A stretch of 5,636 nt of DNA from Lachnobacterium bovis. Lineage in GTDB: Bacteria > Bacillota > Clostridia > Lachnospirales > Lachnospiraceae. The stretch's first letter is position 1. Every line of letters begins with the position of its first letter. The notes beneath the pieces are model-generated. The model did not search any database and was not told the DNA's origin. It worked only from the letters and a program-made list of their open reading frames with translations. Of the stretch, positions 1 through 5,294 are shown in pieces. Where the stretch lies: positions 1 to 5,636 of the forward strand of contig NZ_FOGW01000044.1 of NCBI RefSeq assembly GCF_900111325.1, written 5' to 3'. A program made the translations under genes and the position numbers.

Positions 1-74
1 GGCCCAATGGCTCAGTTGGTTAGAGCGCCGCCCTGTCACGGCGGAGGTCGAGGGTTCAAGTCCCTCTTGGGTCG
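1..74 (+). tRNA. tRNA-Asp(GTC)
   Basis: Full cloverleaf. The acceptor stem pairs 1-7 with 67-73 (one G-U), the D stem is 10-13/23-26, the anticodon stem is 28-32/40-44 with GTC at 35-37, and the T loop is TTCAAGT. The discriminator is G74, as expected for Asp. The CCA tail is not encoded (the next bases are TTA), so maturation needs the CCA-adding enzyme. It decodes GAC/GAU. It begins at the first base of the window, so its promoter and any upstream cluster members lie outside. Only 4 nt separate it from tRNA-Val, which indicates a shared precursor. Confidence 0.97.
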
Positions 75-78
75 TTAT

Positions 79-151
79 GGGATCTTAGCTCAGCTGGGAG
101 AGCATCTGCCTTACAAGCAGGGGGTCACAGGTTCGAGCCCTGTAGGTCCCA
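79..151 (+). tRNA. tRNA-Val(TAC)
   Basis: Cloverleaf with acceptor GGGATCT (79-85) pairing AGGTCCC (144-150), discriminator A151, anticodon TAC at 112-114 in loop 110-116, and T loop TTCGAGC. The CCA is not encoded. With U34 modification it would read the GUN valine codons. It is the second member of the cluster, 4 nt after tRNA-Asp and 21 nt before tRNA-Leu, with a small hairpin in the latter spacer. Confidence 0.97.
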
Positions 152-153
152 TT

Positions 154-167
154 TAGTCGAAAGACTA
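154..167 (+). other. GAAA-tetraloop hairpin in tRNA-Val/tRNA-Leu spacer
   Basis: TAGTC (154-158) pairs perfectly with GACTA (163-167) around a GAAA tetraloop, starting 2 nt after the tRNA-Val discriminator. No U-tract follows, so it is not a terminator. It may keep the spacer from mispairing with the tRNAs or help 3'-end processing of the precursor; that role is inference. Confidence 0.6.
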
Positions 168-172
168 CAAAT

Positions 173-256
173 GCCGGCGTGGCGGAACTGGCAGACGCGC
201 AGGACTTAAAATCCTGTTGTGGCGACACAGTACCGGTTCGATTCCGGTCGCCGGCA
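173..256 (+). tRNA. tRNA-Leu(TAA)
   Basis: Class II tRNA with a long variable arm (TGTG stem, GCGA loop, CACA stem, about 218-229). The acceptor is GCCGGCG (173-179) with CGCCGGC (249-255). The discriminator is A256, required for Leu identity. The anticodon is TAA at 207-209, with stem CAGGA/TCCTG. It reads UUA (and UUG), likely frequent codons in this AT-rich genome. The CCA is not encoded. An apparent open frame of 89 codons starting inside this gene is an artefact of the tRNA sequence. Confidence 0.97.
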
Positions 257-273
257 TTAACTGTAAAAGTTAA
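257..273 (+). other. Hairpin in tRNA-Leu/tRNA-Arg spacer
   Basis: TTAACT (257-262) and AGTTAA (268-273) form a perfect 6-bp stem with a 5-nt GTAAA loop, beginning directly after the tRNA-Leu discriminator. The following A-run is not a U-tract, so termination is unlikely. Its position matches the hairpins in the other long tRNA spacers here, although the sequences differ. Confidence 0.55.
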
Positions 274-280
274 AAAATGT

Positions 281-354
281 GTGTGTGTAGCTCAGCTGGA
301 TAGAGCACTTGGCTACGGACCAAGGTGTCGGGAGTTCGAATCTTCTCACGCACG
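281..354 (+). tRNA. tRNA-Arg(ACG)
   Basis: Acceptor GTGTGTG (281-287) pairs with CACGCAC (347-353), discriminator G354. Anticodon ACG at 315-317, stem CTTGG/CCAAG. A34 is expected to be deaminated to inosine by TadA so that the tRNA reads CGU/CGC/CGA. The T stem (330-334/342-346) contains two G-U pairs, slightly weaker than in the neighbours. The CCA is not encoded. It is the last member of this cluster, followed 7 nt later by a terminator. D arm and T loop are identical to the tRNA-Arg(TCT) at the other end of the window. Confidence 0.97.
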
Positions 355-361
355 TACTTAT

Positions 362-384
362 GAGACCTTCGGGTCTCTTTTTTT
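362..384 (+). terminator. Intrinsic terminator of first tRNA cluster
   Basis: GAGACC (362-367) and GGTCTC (372-377) form a 6-bp GC-containing stem capped by a stable TTCG tetraloop and followed by seven T (378-384). It is a textbook rho-independent terminator directly after tRNA-Arg(ACG), marking the end of the Asp-Val-Leu-Arg precursor. Confidence 0.93.
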
Positions 385-706
385 GTATATAATTATATTA
401 GAAATTCGTGTTCATATCTATTTGAAGAGTCGATTAAGGTCATTTTGAGTGATTTAGTGATTCGCATATCTGATTCTAATACTTTTTTGGTTTTGAGGAC
501 TTTAATATAATGTTTATATAATACAGACTTAAAATTAAAATGTATTTGCAAGTTACACATGTCTTATGAGAATGATCCATATTTAATAGGTTAATTTAGA
601 ATGATATTTTTCATTTTTTGATTAAATTACGGAGCATAGATTCCAAGGCTAAAAATATAAAATATAAAAGTTATAATTGGCAAAGTATAAATTATAAATG
701 GGATAT
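385..706. other. AT-rich intergenic stretch without a supported gene
   Basis: I find no RNA fold, known motif or convincing coding region here. The longest minus-strand open frame with an ATG (560 down to 393, 55 codons) has no ribosome binding site and no family I recognise. The only candidate signals are the plus-strand promoter-like site at 493-522 and a 15-bp element (507-521) that recurs at 1266-1280, upstream of the methyltransferase gene. Confidence 0.5.
493..522 (+). promoter_or_regulatory. Possible plus-strand promoter
   Basis: TTGAGG (493-498), an 18-bp spacer and TATAAT (517-522) make a plausible sigma-A promoter with an expected start near 529. The next plus-strand terminator-like hairpin is at 824-850, so a non-coding transcript of about 320 nt crossing the 14-bp repeats is conceivable. 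In DNA this AT-rich, such matches arise easily by chance. Confidence 0.35.
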
Positions 707-790
707 TTAGTAAGGAATAATTAGTAAGGAATAATTAGTAAGGAATAATTAGTAAGGGATAATTAGTAAGGAATATTTAGTGAGAAATAT
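707..790. repeat. Six tandem copies of a 14-bp unit
   Basis: Unit TTAGTAAGGAATAA. Copies are 707-720, 721-734 and 735-748 (identical), 749-762 (GGG for GGA), 763-776 (3' end altered) and 777-790 (degenerate). A further decayed copy may precede at 693-706. The copies abut, so this is not a CRISPR array. Each good copy contains the Shine-Dalgarno-like core TAAGGA on the plus strand, but frequent stop codons and missing starts rule out coding. It could be replication slippage, a protein-binding array, or RNA-level binding sites if transcribed. Confidence 0.9.
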
Positions 791-821
791 AAAATAATAA
801 AGAAGAATAATTATAAACATT

Positions 822-909
822 AAAAAAGCCACCCATGATAGGTGGCTTTTGAGGGGAGTATAAATAATTAATAAGGGGTATAACATGAAAAGGCAACCGC
901 CTCTTCATG
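822..909 (-). ncRNA. Putative small regulatory RNA with C-rich linker
   Basis: I do not recognise the family; the call rests on architecture. On the minus strand a TTGATT-17-TATAAT promoter (942-914) places the start near 907-910, at the base of a stem-loop in which 884-894 pairs with 899-909 (11 positions, one mismatch) around a 4-nt GGTT loop. A single-stranded A/U-rich linker of about 33 nt (883-851) follows, with two C-rich motifs: ACCCCTT (879-873) and CTCCCCTC (858-851). A 10-bp terminator hairpin (850-824) with six U closes the unit, giving an RNA of about 88 nt. This resembles Gram-positive trans-acting sRNAs whose exposed C-rich motifs pair with Shine-Dalgarno sequences. There is no sensible open frame with a ribosome binding site on this strand. 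Target regulation is inference. Confidence 0.6.
824..850 (-). terminator. Hairpin terminator, probably bidirectional
   Basis: AAAAGCCACC (824-833) pairs perfectly with GGTGGCTTTT (841-850) around a 7-nt loop. Read on the minus strand the stem is followed by six T, which fits termination of the small RNA starting near 909. Read on the plus strand there are only four T, all within the stem arm, so termination of any rightward transcript would be weaker. No protein gene adjoins it on either side, so its presence itself argues for a non-coding transcript. Confidence 0.85.
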
Positions 910-913
910 TGTT

Positions 914-942
914 ATTATATATGATAATAAGAAAAAAATCAA
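914..942 (-). promoter_or_regulatory. Minus-strand sigma-A promoter of putative sRNA
   Basis: Read on the minus strand: -35 TTGATT (942-937, 4 of 6 consensus), exactly 17 bp of spacer, and -10 TATAAT (919-914, perfect). The predicted start (about 907-910) falls at the base of the first stem-loop of the putative small RNA. Confidence 0.65.
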
Positions 943-1192
943 TTAAAATTTTTACAATTCTAAAAAAAATATGATTCATTGGATAAATGAATAGCTTTAT
1001 TGTTGAAATGAGTAAAAATAAGGTGTGAAAATACGATATTGTTTAAGATTTATCAATCATTTTTGGGGAAGATAGAAAAGAAAAGAATAACATATTGTTG
1101 ATTTTAGAAAATTCAAATTATTATTATATGTTTGAATTTTTTGTAATAGTAGTAGTAAGTAAATATGTATGATGAATAAATGAGAAAAATAT
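943..1192. other. AT-rich intergenic stretch, one inverted repeat
   Basis: There is no recognisable gene, riboswitch or RNA family here. The only structure seen is an A/T-rich inverted repeat: 1107-1117 pairs with 1131-1141 (11 pairs including a terminal G-U; arms based on AAAATTCAAA and TTTGAATTTT) around a 13-nt loop, with two more T on the plus strand. With almost no GC it would be a weak terminator at best. Confidence 0.45.
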
Positions 1193-1200
1193 GGTAGAAT
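1193..1200 (+). promoter_or_regulatory. Possible extended -10 promoter of rlmL operon
   Basis: TGGTAGAAT (about 1192-1200) is an extended -10 (TG-N-TAGAAT). At 17-bp spacing the -35 position (1172-1177) reads ATGAAT, a poor match that an extended -10 can compensate. The start would be near 1207, giving a leader of about 110 nt before the methyltransferase gene. Confidence 0.4.
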
Positions 1201-1258
1201 TGAAGCAGATATATATAAATATTAGTTTCTAGAATAAATATAAAAATCTAGTCGTTAA

Positions 1259-1287
1259 TTGAACGATAATGTTTATATAAGTATATT
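1259..1287 (+). promoter_or_regulatory. Candidate proximal promoter of rlmL operon
   Basis: TTGAAC (1259-1264), a 17-bp spacer and TATATT (1282-1287) form a sigma-A-like promoter with a start near 1294, about 24 nt upstream of the coding start. A small dyad TCGTT/AACGA (1252-1256/1262-1266) overlaps the -35, and the spacer contains the 15-bp element also found at 507-521. Whether this or the site at 1193-1200 is used cannot be decided from sequence. Confidence 0.45.
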
Positions 1288-1317
1288 TTTTTATTTTTAG
1301 AAAGAAAGAGAAGATGT

Positions 1318-2469
1318 ATGAAATTATTTAAGTTAGTTGTGCCATGTCATTTTGGATTAGAGGCAGTAGTTAAAAGAGAAATATATGATTTAGGATATGA
1401 GATTACTAAAGTTGAAGATGGAAAAATCACATTTGAAGGTGATGAAGAAGCTATTTGTAGAGCAAATATTTTCTTAAGGGGTGCTGAAAGAGTACTTTTA
1501 CAAGTTGGAAGATTTAAAGCTACGACGTTTGAAGAATTATTTAATGAAATAGAAAAATTGCCATGGGAAGATTATATTCCGGAAGATGGAAAGTTTTGGG
1601 TTAAGAAGGCTACTTCAGTTAAGAGTAAGTTATTTAGTGCTTCAGATATTCAGTCCATTATAAAAAAAGCAATGGTTAAACGTTTACAAAGAACATATAA
1701 GAAAAAATGGTTCGAGGAAACAGGAGCAGAATATCCGGTTCGAGTGTCTGTGTTAAAAGATGAATTTATTGTTTCTTTAGACACTTCTGGAGAAGCTTTG
1801 CACAAGAGGGGTTATCGTGTAATGAAGAGTTTAGCTCCTATCAGAGAAACAATGGCAGCATCCTTAATAATGCTTACTCCATGGAAGAAAGATAGAATTC
1901 TTGTTGATCCATTTTGTGGTAGTGGAACATTTCCTATAGAGGCAGCAATGATGGCAGCAAATATTGCGCCAGGATTAAATCGTGAGTTTACTGCTGAATC
2001 ATGGACAAATTTTATACCTAGACAATTGTGGTATGATACTGTGGAAGAGGCAGAGGAAATGATTGATTTAGATATAGACGTTGATATACAAGGCTATGAT
2101 ATTGATCCAGATGTAATTAAGGCTGCAAGAAGCAATGCAAAAAGGGCTGGTGTTGATAAATTAATTCATTTCCAACAGAGAGATGTTGCAGATTTACATC
2201 ATCCAAAAAAATATGGATTTGTTATAACAAATCCACCTTATGGTGAAAGGTTAGTCGAAAAGGAACAGCTTCCTGCGTTATATAAAACAATCGGAAATGC
2301 GTTTGCAGAACTAGATACATGGTCTAAATTTGTAATAACTAGTTACGAGGATATGGAGCGCTATATAGGAAAGAAAGCTGATAAAAAGAGAAAAATATAT
2401 AATGGTATGATTAAAGCTAATTTCTATCAATTTATGGGGCCTAAGCCACCTAGAAGAGATAAAAAATAA
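1318..2469 (+). CDS. rlmL: THUMP-domain 23S rRNA guanine-N2 methyltransferase (RlmL/YpsC type)
   Basis: Cytoplasmic class I SAM-dependent RNA methyltransferase, 383 aa. An N-terminal ferredoxin-like/THUMP RNA-binding region spans roughly residues 1-160, and the HKRGYR motif (162-167) leads into the catalytic domain. SAM motif I is DPFCGSGTFPIEAA (197-210), the acidic loop is GYDIDPDVI (259-267), and the base-flipping N2-guanine motif is NPPY (305-308). The E. coli relative RlmL makes m2G2445 in 23S rRNA. This protein matches the single-domain form (B. subtilis YpsC is of similar length) and lacks the C-terminal RlmK half fused in E. coli, so only the m2G activity is expected. The substrate position is known from the family, not seen here. 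The start at 1318 follows a purine-rich AAAGAGAAG; the ATG 4 nt upstream is in another frame and closes after five codons. It is first of four co-directional genes, 54 bp ahead of the amidase. Confidence 0.93.
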   Translation: MKLFKLVVPCHFGLEAVVKREIYDLGYEITKVEDGKITFEGDEEAICRANIFLRGAERVLLQVGRFKATTFEELFNEIEKLPWEDYIPEDGKFWVKKATSVKSKLFSASDIQSIIKKAMVKRLQRTYKKKWFEETGAEYPVRVSVLKDEFIVSLDTSGEALHKRGYRVMKSLAPIRETMAASLIMLTPWKKDRILVDPFCGSGTFPIEAAMMAANIAPGLNREFTAESWTNFIPRQLWYDTVEEAEEMIDLDIDVDIQGYDIDPDVIKAARSNAKRAGVDKLIHFQQRDVADLHHPKKYGFVITNPPYGERLVEKEQLPALYKTIGNAFAELDTWSKFVITSYEDMERYIGKKADKKRKIYNGMIKANFYQFMGPKPPRRDKK

Positions 2470-2523
2470 TTTGTTTTATGCTATTTAAAGGTATAAAATT
2501 TTTTAAAAATAGAGGGTGCAGTT

Positions 2524-3552
2524 ATGGAGATAAGGGTTTTAAAAAGGGTGACAATGATTCTTGCTGTAATAATGTTCTTTATTTGTATTTGGATTTGTTT
2601 TTTACCGGACATGAAAATTCAAGCATCTAGAATTAGTTATAAGGATAATTATGTATCTTATAGAAATGTTTCTCAGGTGCTTGAATATAATCGAGTTTTT
2701 AAAGGAAAAATTAAATTCGTATTACCTGCCAACATTGAAGAGAAGGATATTCAAATAAAAAATGATTATTTTAGTAAAAAAGTTGAAATTTCATTTACAG
2801 GGATGAAATCAAATTTTTTTGATAGAAACAAATTAATCGGAAGTAGCGATTATATAAATGAAATATCTTATTTTAACCAAGATAATAAAGGGATATTTGT
2901 TTTTAAACTTGATGGTATTTATGAAATAAAAAAACAATTCAAAAAAAATGAACTAGTAATAGAATTTAAAAATCCACATGATATATATGATAAAATTGTT
3001 GTTGTTGATGCTGGACATGGAGGAAACATGCCTGGGGCAATACGACAAGGTATACATGAAAAAGATATTAATTTAGCAATTACACTTGAATTAAAGAAAA
3101 TTCATGATACAGACTTGAACTCTAAAATAGGATTTTATTATACGAGAACAGCAGATGAGTCGGTATCTTTAAAAAGTAGAGTAGAATTAGCAAATGATAT
3201 AAAGGCGGATGCTTTTATTAGTATACATAATAATTCTAACGAGGAATCTGAAGGATCGTCTTTATCAGGTGTACAAGTTATGTACGATGAATGTAGCCTA
3301 GAAAAAGGTGGAAGCAAGGATTTTGCCGCGGTATGTTTAGATAAGGTTGTAGAGGCTACTGGTGCCCATAAAAGAGGCCTTATTGAAGGTGATAGCATTT
3401 ATATTATAAGAAACAGTAAAGCACCTGTTGCTTTAGTTGAGGTTGGTTTTATGACCAACGGTCGTGATTTGAAAAATTTGAATGATAAAGATTTTCAAAT
3501 TAAAGCAGCAAAAGGAATATATAACGCAATTAATGATTTTTTGAACAGATAA
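2524..3552 (+). CDS. Membrane-anchored N-acetylmuramoyl-L-alanine amidase (Amidase_3)
   Basis: Zinc-dependent peptidoglycan hydrolase of 342 aa that cleaves the bond between N-acetylmuramic acid and L-alanine of the stem peptide. An uncleaved-looking signal or single membrane helix occupies about residues 10-28 after basic residues, so the enzyme should act outside the membrane. Residues 35-150 are a beta-rich, Lys/Asn/Ile-rich region, perhaps an AMIN-like wall-targeting domain, which I cannot assign firmly. The catalytic Amidase_3 domain runs from 157 to the end: VVVDAGHGG with His165, HEKDINLA with Glu179, FISIHNN with His235 (zinc ligands) and VEVGFMTN with the catalytic Glu306. All four key residues are present. 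AGAGGGTG (2511-2518) is a good ribosome binding site. It resembles the CwlD/AmiC family but I cannot name an orthologue. The last codons are part of a 19-bp tandem duplication that continues past the stop. Confidence 0.92.
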   Translation: MEIRVLKRVTMILAVIMFFICIWICFLPDMKIQASRISYKDNYVSYRNVSQVLEYNRVFKGKIKFVLPANIEEKDIQIKNDYFSKKVEISFTGMKSNFFDRNKLIGSSDYINEISYFNQDNKGIFVFKLDGIYEIKKQFKKNELVIEFKNPHDIYDKIVVVDAGHGGNMPGAIRQGIHEKDINLAITLELKKIHDTDLNSKIGFYYTRTADESVSLKSRVELANDIKADAFISIHNNSNEESEGSSLSGVQVMYDECSLEKGGSKDFAAVCLDKVVEATGAHKRGLIEGDSIYIIRNSKAPVALVEVGFMTNGRDLKNLNDKDFQIKAAKGIYNAINDFLNR

Positions 3553-3588
3553 TGATTTTTTGAATAGATAATGTATTTTTGAATCATA
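3532..3588 (+). repeat. Three-copy 19-bp tandem repeat across the amidase stop codon
   Basis: Copies: 3532-3550 and 3551-3569 (18 of 19 identical) and a decayed third at 3570-3588 (about 13 of 19). The unit encodes the amidase tail NDFLNR plus the start of its TAA stop. Because 19 is not a multiple of 3, the second copy encodes the same tail and stop in the next frame, now untranslated. This is best explained by slippage duplication of the gene end, lengthening the amidase-rdgB gap to 85 bp. Confidence 0.88.
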
Positions 3589-3637
3589 TTGTGTTTTAAT
3601 TATTAATTAAAAAGCAGAAAATGGAAGGATACTTAAG

Positions 3638-4237
3638 ATGGAAAAAATAATTTTTGCAACTGGGAATAAAAATAAAGTTAAAGAAGTTAAAAAAATATTA
3701 GAAGGATTAGATGTTGAGGTTTACTCGAAAAAGGAACTTAATATAAAAGAGGATGTAGAAGAAACAGGTTCAACATTTGAAGAAAATGCAATATTAAAGG
3801 CAAAAGCAATTGCAAAATATACAGACAGTATTGTTATTGCGGATGATTCGGGCTTAGAAGTGGATTATTTAAATAAAGAGCCAGGAATTTATTCGTCTCG
3901 CTATTTAGGTGAAGACACACCATATGAAGTGAAAAATAAAGAGATTCTTCGAAGATTAGAAGGTGTTTCGAAAGAATATAGAACTGCCAGATTTGTGTGT
4001 GCAATGGCTATAATTATGCCAGATGGTGAATGCTTGACGGCTGTAGAAACAATGGAAGGCTATATCGGAACAGAAGCAAGTGGAAAGAATGGATTTGGAT
4101 ATGATCCTATTTTTTACCCAAATGGATATGAAATTTCATCAGCGGATATGACAATGGAAGAAAAAAATGATATATCACATAGAGGAAAAGCACTTAGAAA
4201 AATTAGAGATATTATTAAGGAAAAATTAGGAGATTAG
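3638..4237 (+). CDS. rdgB: XTP/dITP diphosphatase (RdgB/HAM1 family)
   Basis: Cytoplasmic house-cleaning pyrophosphatase, 199 aa, the usual family length. It hydrolyses the non-canonical purine nucleotides XTP, ITP and dITP to monophosphates plus pyrophosphate, keeping deaminated purines out of DNA and RNA. Family signatures occur in order: ATGNKNK (7-13, phosphate-binding N-terminus), TFEENA (46-51), ADDSGLEV (68-75, with the catalytic/metal-binding Asp pair 69-70), PGIYSSRY (82-89), GFGYDPIF (152-159) and DISHRGKAL (178-186, base-recognition SHR motif). All conserved residues are intact. The ATG at 3638 follows GGAAGG (3623-3628) with 9 nt spacing and puts the ATGNK motif in its standard place. 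It sits 85 bp after the amidase and 7 bp before the pyridoxamine kinase, so it is very probably co-transcribed with both; any internal promoter in the 85-bp gap is weak. Confidence 0.96.
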   Translation: MEKIIFATGNKNKVKEVKKILEGLDVEVYSKKELNIKEDVEETGSTFEENAILKAKAIAKYTDSIVIADDSGLEVDYLNKEPGIYSSRYLGEDTPYEVKNKEILRRLEGVSKEYRTARFVCAMAIIMPDGECLTAVETMEGYIGTEASGKNGFGYDPIFYPNGYEISSADMTMEEKNDISHRGKALRKIRDIIKEKLGD

Positions 4238-4244
4238 TTTATAA

Positions 4245-5114
4245 ATGAGTAACAAGGTAGTAAATTATAATCACAATACGCAAAAAAAAATAATCATAAT
4301 TAACGATTTAACTGGGTTTGGAAAATGTTCATTAACTGTTGAAATTCCGATTATTTCAAAATTGAAAATACAATGTTGTCCAATTCCAACATCGATTTTA
4401 TCCAATCATACAGCCTATGAAAGTTATTATATGAAAGATATGACTGATGGGATTTTAGATTATTTTGAAGAATGGGATAAGCTAGGATTAAAATTTGAAG
4501 GCATTTTAACAGGTTTTTTAAGTAATAATAAACAATTTGATATTGTGAGAAAGATACTTGAAAAAGTTAAGAAAAATAATGCTATAGCTATAGTGGATCC
4601 TGTTATGGGGGATGATGGTAAAAAATATGTTAGTCATGATGAAGAAATGTGTGATAAAATGCGTGACATTGTAAAAATTGCAGATATTATTACGCCCAAT
4701 CTTACAGAGGCATGTATTTTGCTAGATGAAGACTATAATCAAATTAGTCAAATATGTGATTATGAACTACTTGTTACCAAATTAGAATATCTAATAGATA
4801 AATTTATTGCGTGGGGGGTAAAAAAGGTCGTTATAACTGGAATAGAGCATAATAATAACATATTAAATGTTGCAAAAGAATGTGGAAAAGATATTCAGGT
4901 CTTTAGTAACGAAAAAATAGGAATATCGAGAGCCGGTACAGGTGATGTTTTTTCGGCAATAATAGCGGCAGATGCTATAAATAAAATAAATTTCTATGAA
5001 TCTGTGAAAAGGGCTTCTTTTTTTGTGGCAAAAAGTATTAAAGTATCCGATATAAGAAACGTGCCGAGAGAAGATGGAGTATGTTTTGAGGAAATATTGG
5101 ATTACTTAAAGTAA
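4245..5114 (+). CDS. Pyridoxamine/pyridoxal kinase (PdxY/PdxK, ribokinase-like fold)
   Basis: ATP-dependent vitamin B6 salvage kinase, 289 aa, cytoplasmic, phosphorylating pyridoxal, pyridoxamine or pyridoxine at the 5' hydroxyl on the route to PLP. The N-terminal block INDLTGFGKCSL (19-30) and the PIPTSILSNHTAY block (46-58) are typical of clostridial members. IVDPVMGDDG (116-125) and ITPNLTEA (149-156) are ribokinase-superfamily signatures, and GTGDVFSA (231-238) carries the catalytic base Asp234 and the anion hole. About 14 residues precede the usual family start (MSNKVVNYNHNTQK), but no other in-frame Met occurs before residue 63. The AGGAG at 4228-4232 lies inside the end of rdgB, 12 nt from the ATG, and the intergenic gap is 7 bp, pointing to translational coupling. 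Family members differ in preference among B6 vitamers, so I leave pdxY versus pdxK open. It is last in the operon; no strong terminator follows. Confidence 0.9.
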   Translation: MSNKVVNYNHNTQKKIIIINDLTGFGKCSLTVEIPIISKLKIQCCPIPTSILSNHTAYESYYMKDMTDGILDYFEEWDKLGLKFEGILTGFLSNNKQFDIVRKILEKVKKNNAIAIVDPVMGDDGKKYVSHDEEMCDKMRDIVKIADIITPNLTEACILLDEDYNQISQICDYELLVTKLEYLIDKFIAWGVKKVVITGIEHNNNILNVAKECGKDIQVFSNEKIGISRAGTGDVFSAIIAADAINKINFYESVKRASFFVAKSIKVSDIRNVPREDGVCFEEILDYLK

Positions 5115-5159
5115 AAAATATGATTTAAAAAGAAATTAAAAAAAATTTTTTTGTTTTTC

Positions 5160-5183
5160 AAGAAAAATATTAGTATTTTTCTT
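5160..5183. repeat. Perfect A/T-rich inverted repeat after the kinase gene
   Basis: AAGAAAAATA (5160-5169) and TATTTTTCTT (5174-5183) form a perfect 10-bp stem around TTAG, 46 bp past the kinase stop. An A8T7 tract (5138-5152) precedes it. It could end the operon transcript, but with one GC pair and no clear U-tract beyond the stem it is much weaker than the GC-rich terminators at 362 and 824. Confidence 0.4.
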
Positions 5184-5255
5184 TGAAAATGTATGGATTT
5201 TTGAAAATAAAAAAAGGATGGAAACCGCATAAAATGGGCATTTTTTAAACAGCTC

Positions 5256-5294
5256 AAAAAAAATTTAAAAAAAAAATAAAAAAAATCAAAAAAA
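5256..5294 (+). promoter_or_regulatory. Periodic A-tracts (UP-element-like) upstream of tRNA promoter
   Basis: Four A-runs, A8 (5256-5263), A10 (5267-5276), A8 (5278-5285) and A7 (5288-5294), have centres about 10-12 bp apart and end 3 bp before the -35 hexamer. Helically phased A-tracts bend DNA, and A-rich DNA just upstream of -35 is the known contact for the RNA polymerase alpha C-terminal domain at stable-RNA promoters. The AT-rich background reduces certainty. Confidence 0.6.

Noticed and set aside
281..354. tRNA-Arg(ACG) 3' end as an integration site of a mobile element
   Set aside because: There is no integrase gene and I see no duplicated tRNA 3' segment in the following sequence; the window contains no mobile-element genes.
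179..448. Plus-strand open frame of 89 codons
   Set aside because: It lies across tRNA-Leu, tRNA-Arg(ACG) and their terminator; the apparent peptide is translated tRNA sequence.
393..560. Minus-strand open frame of 55 codons in the intergenic region
   Set aside because: There is no ribosome binding site before the ATG at 560, no promoter-terminator context and no recognisable family; a chance frame of this length is plausible.
707..790. CRISPR array
   Set aside because: The 14-bp units abut with no spacers, and no cas genes are present.
780..908. Minus-strand frame starting at the ATG at 908
   Set aside because: It would start within about 1-2 nt of the transcript 5' end without a ribosome binding site and run through the terminator hairpin, so it does not look translated.
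885..974. Plus-strand 29-codon open frame (MKRQPPLHVL...) with AAGGGG 6 nt before its ATG, as a small peptide or type I toxin opposite the sRNA
   Set aside because: The Shine-Dalgarno-like AAGGGG is just the complement of an sRNA C-rich motif, the start codon lies in the sRNA hairpin, and no promoter fits between the terminator at 850 and this ATG. A toxin-antitoxin reading remains possible but is weaker than the sRNA reading.
1201..1317. Riboswitch or T-box in the rlmL leader
   Set aside because: No conserved T-box motif, aptamer-like core or terminator/antiterminator pair is visible; only short weak dyads occur.
3138..3398. Minus-strand open frame of 86 codons
   Set aside because: It is antisense to the conserved catalytic domain of the amidase, a shadow frame.
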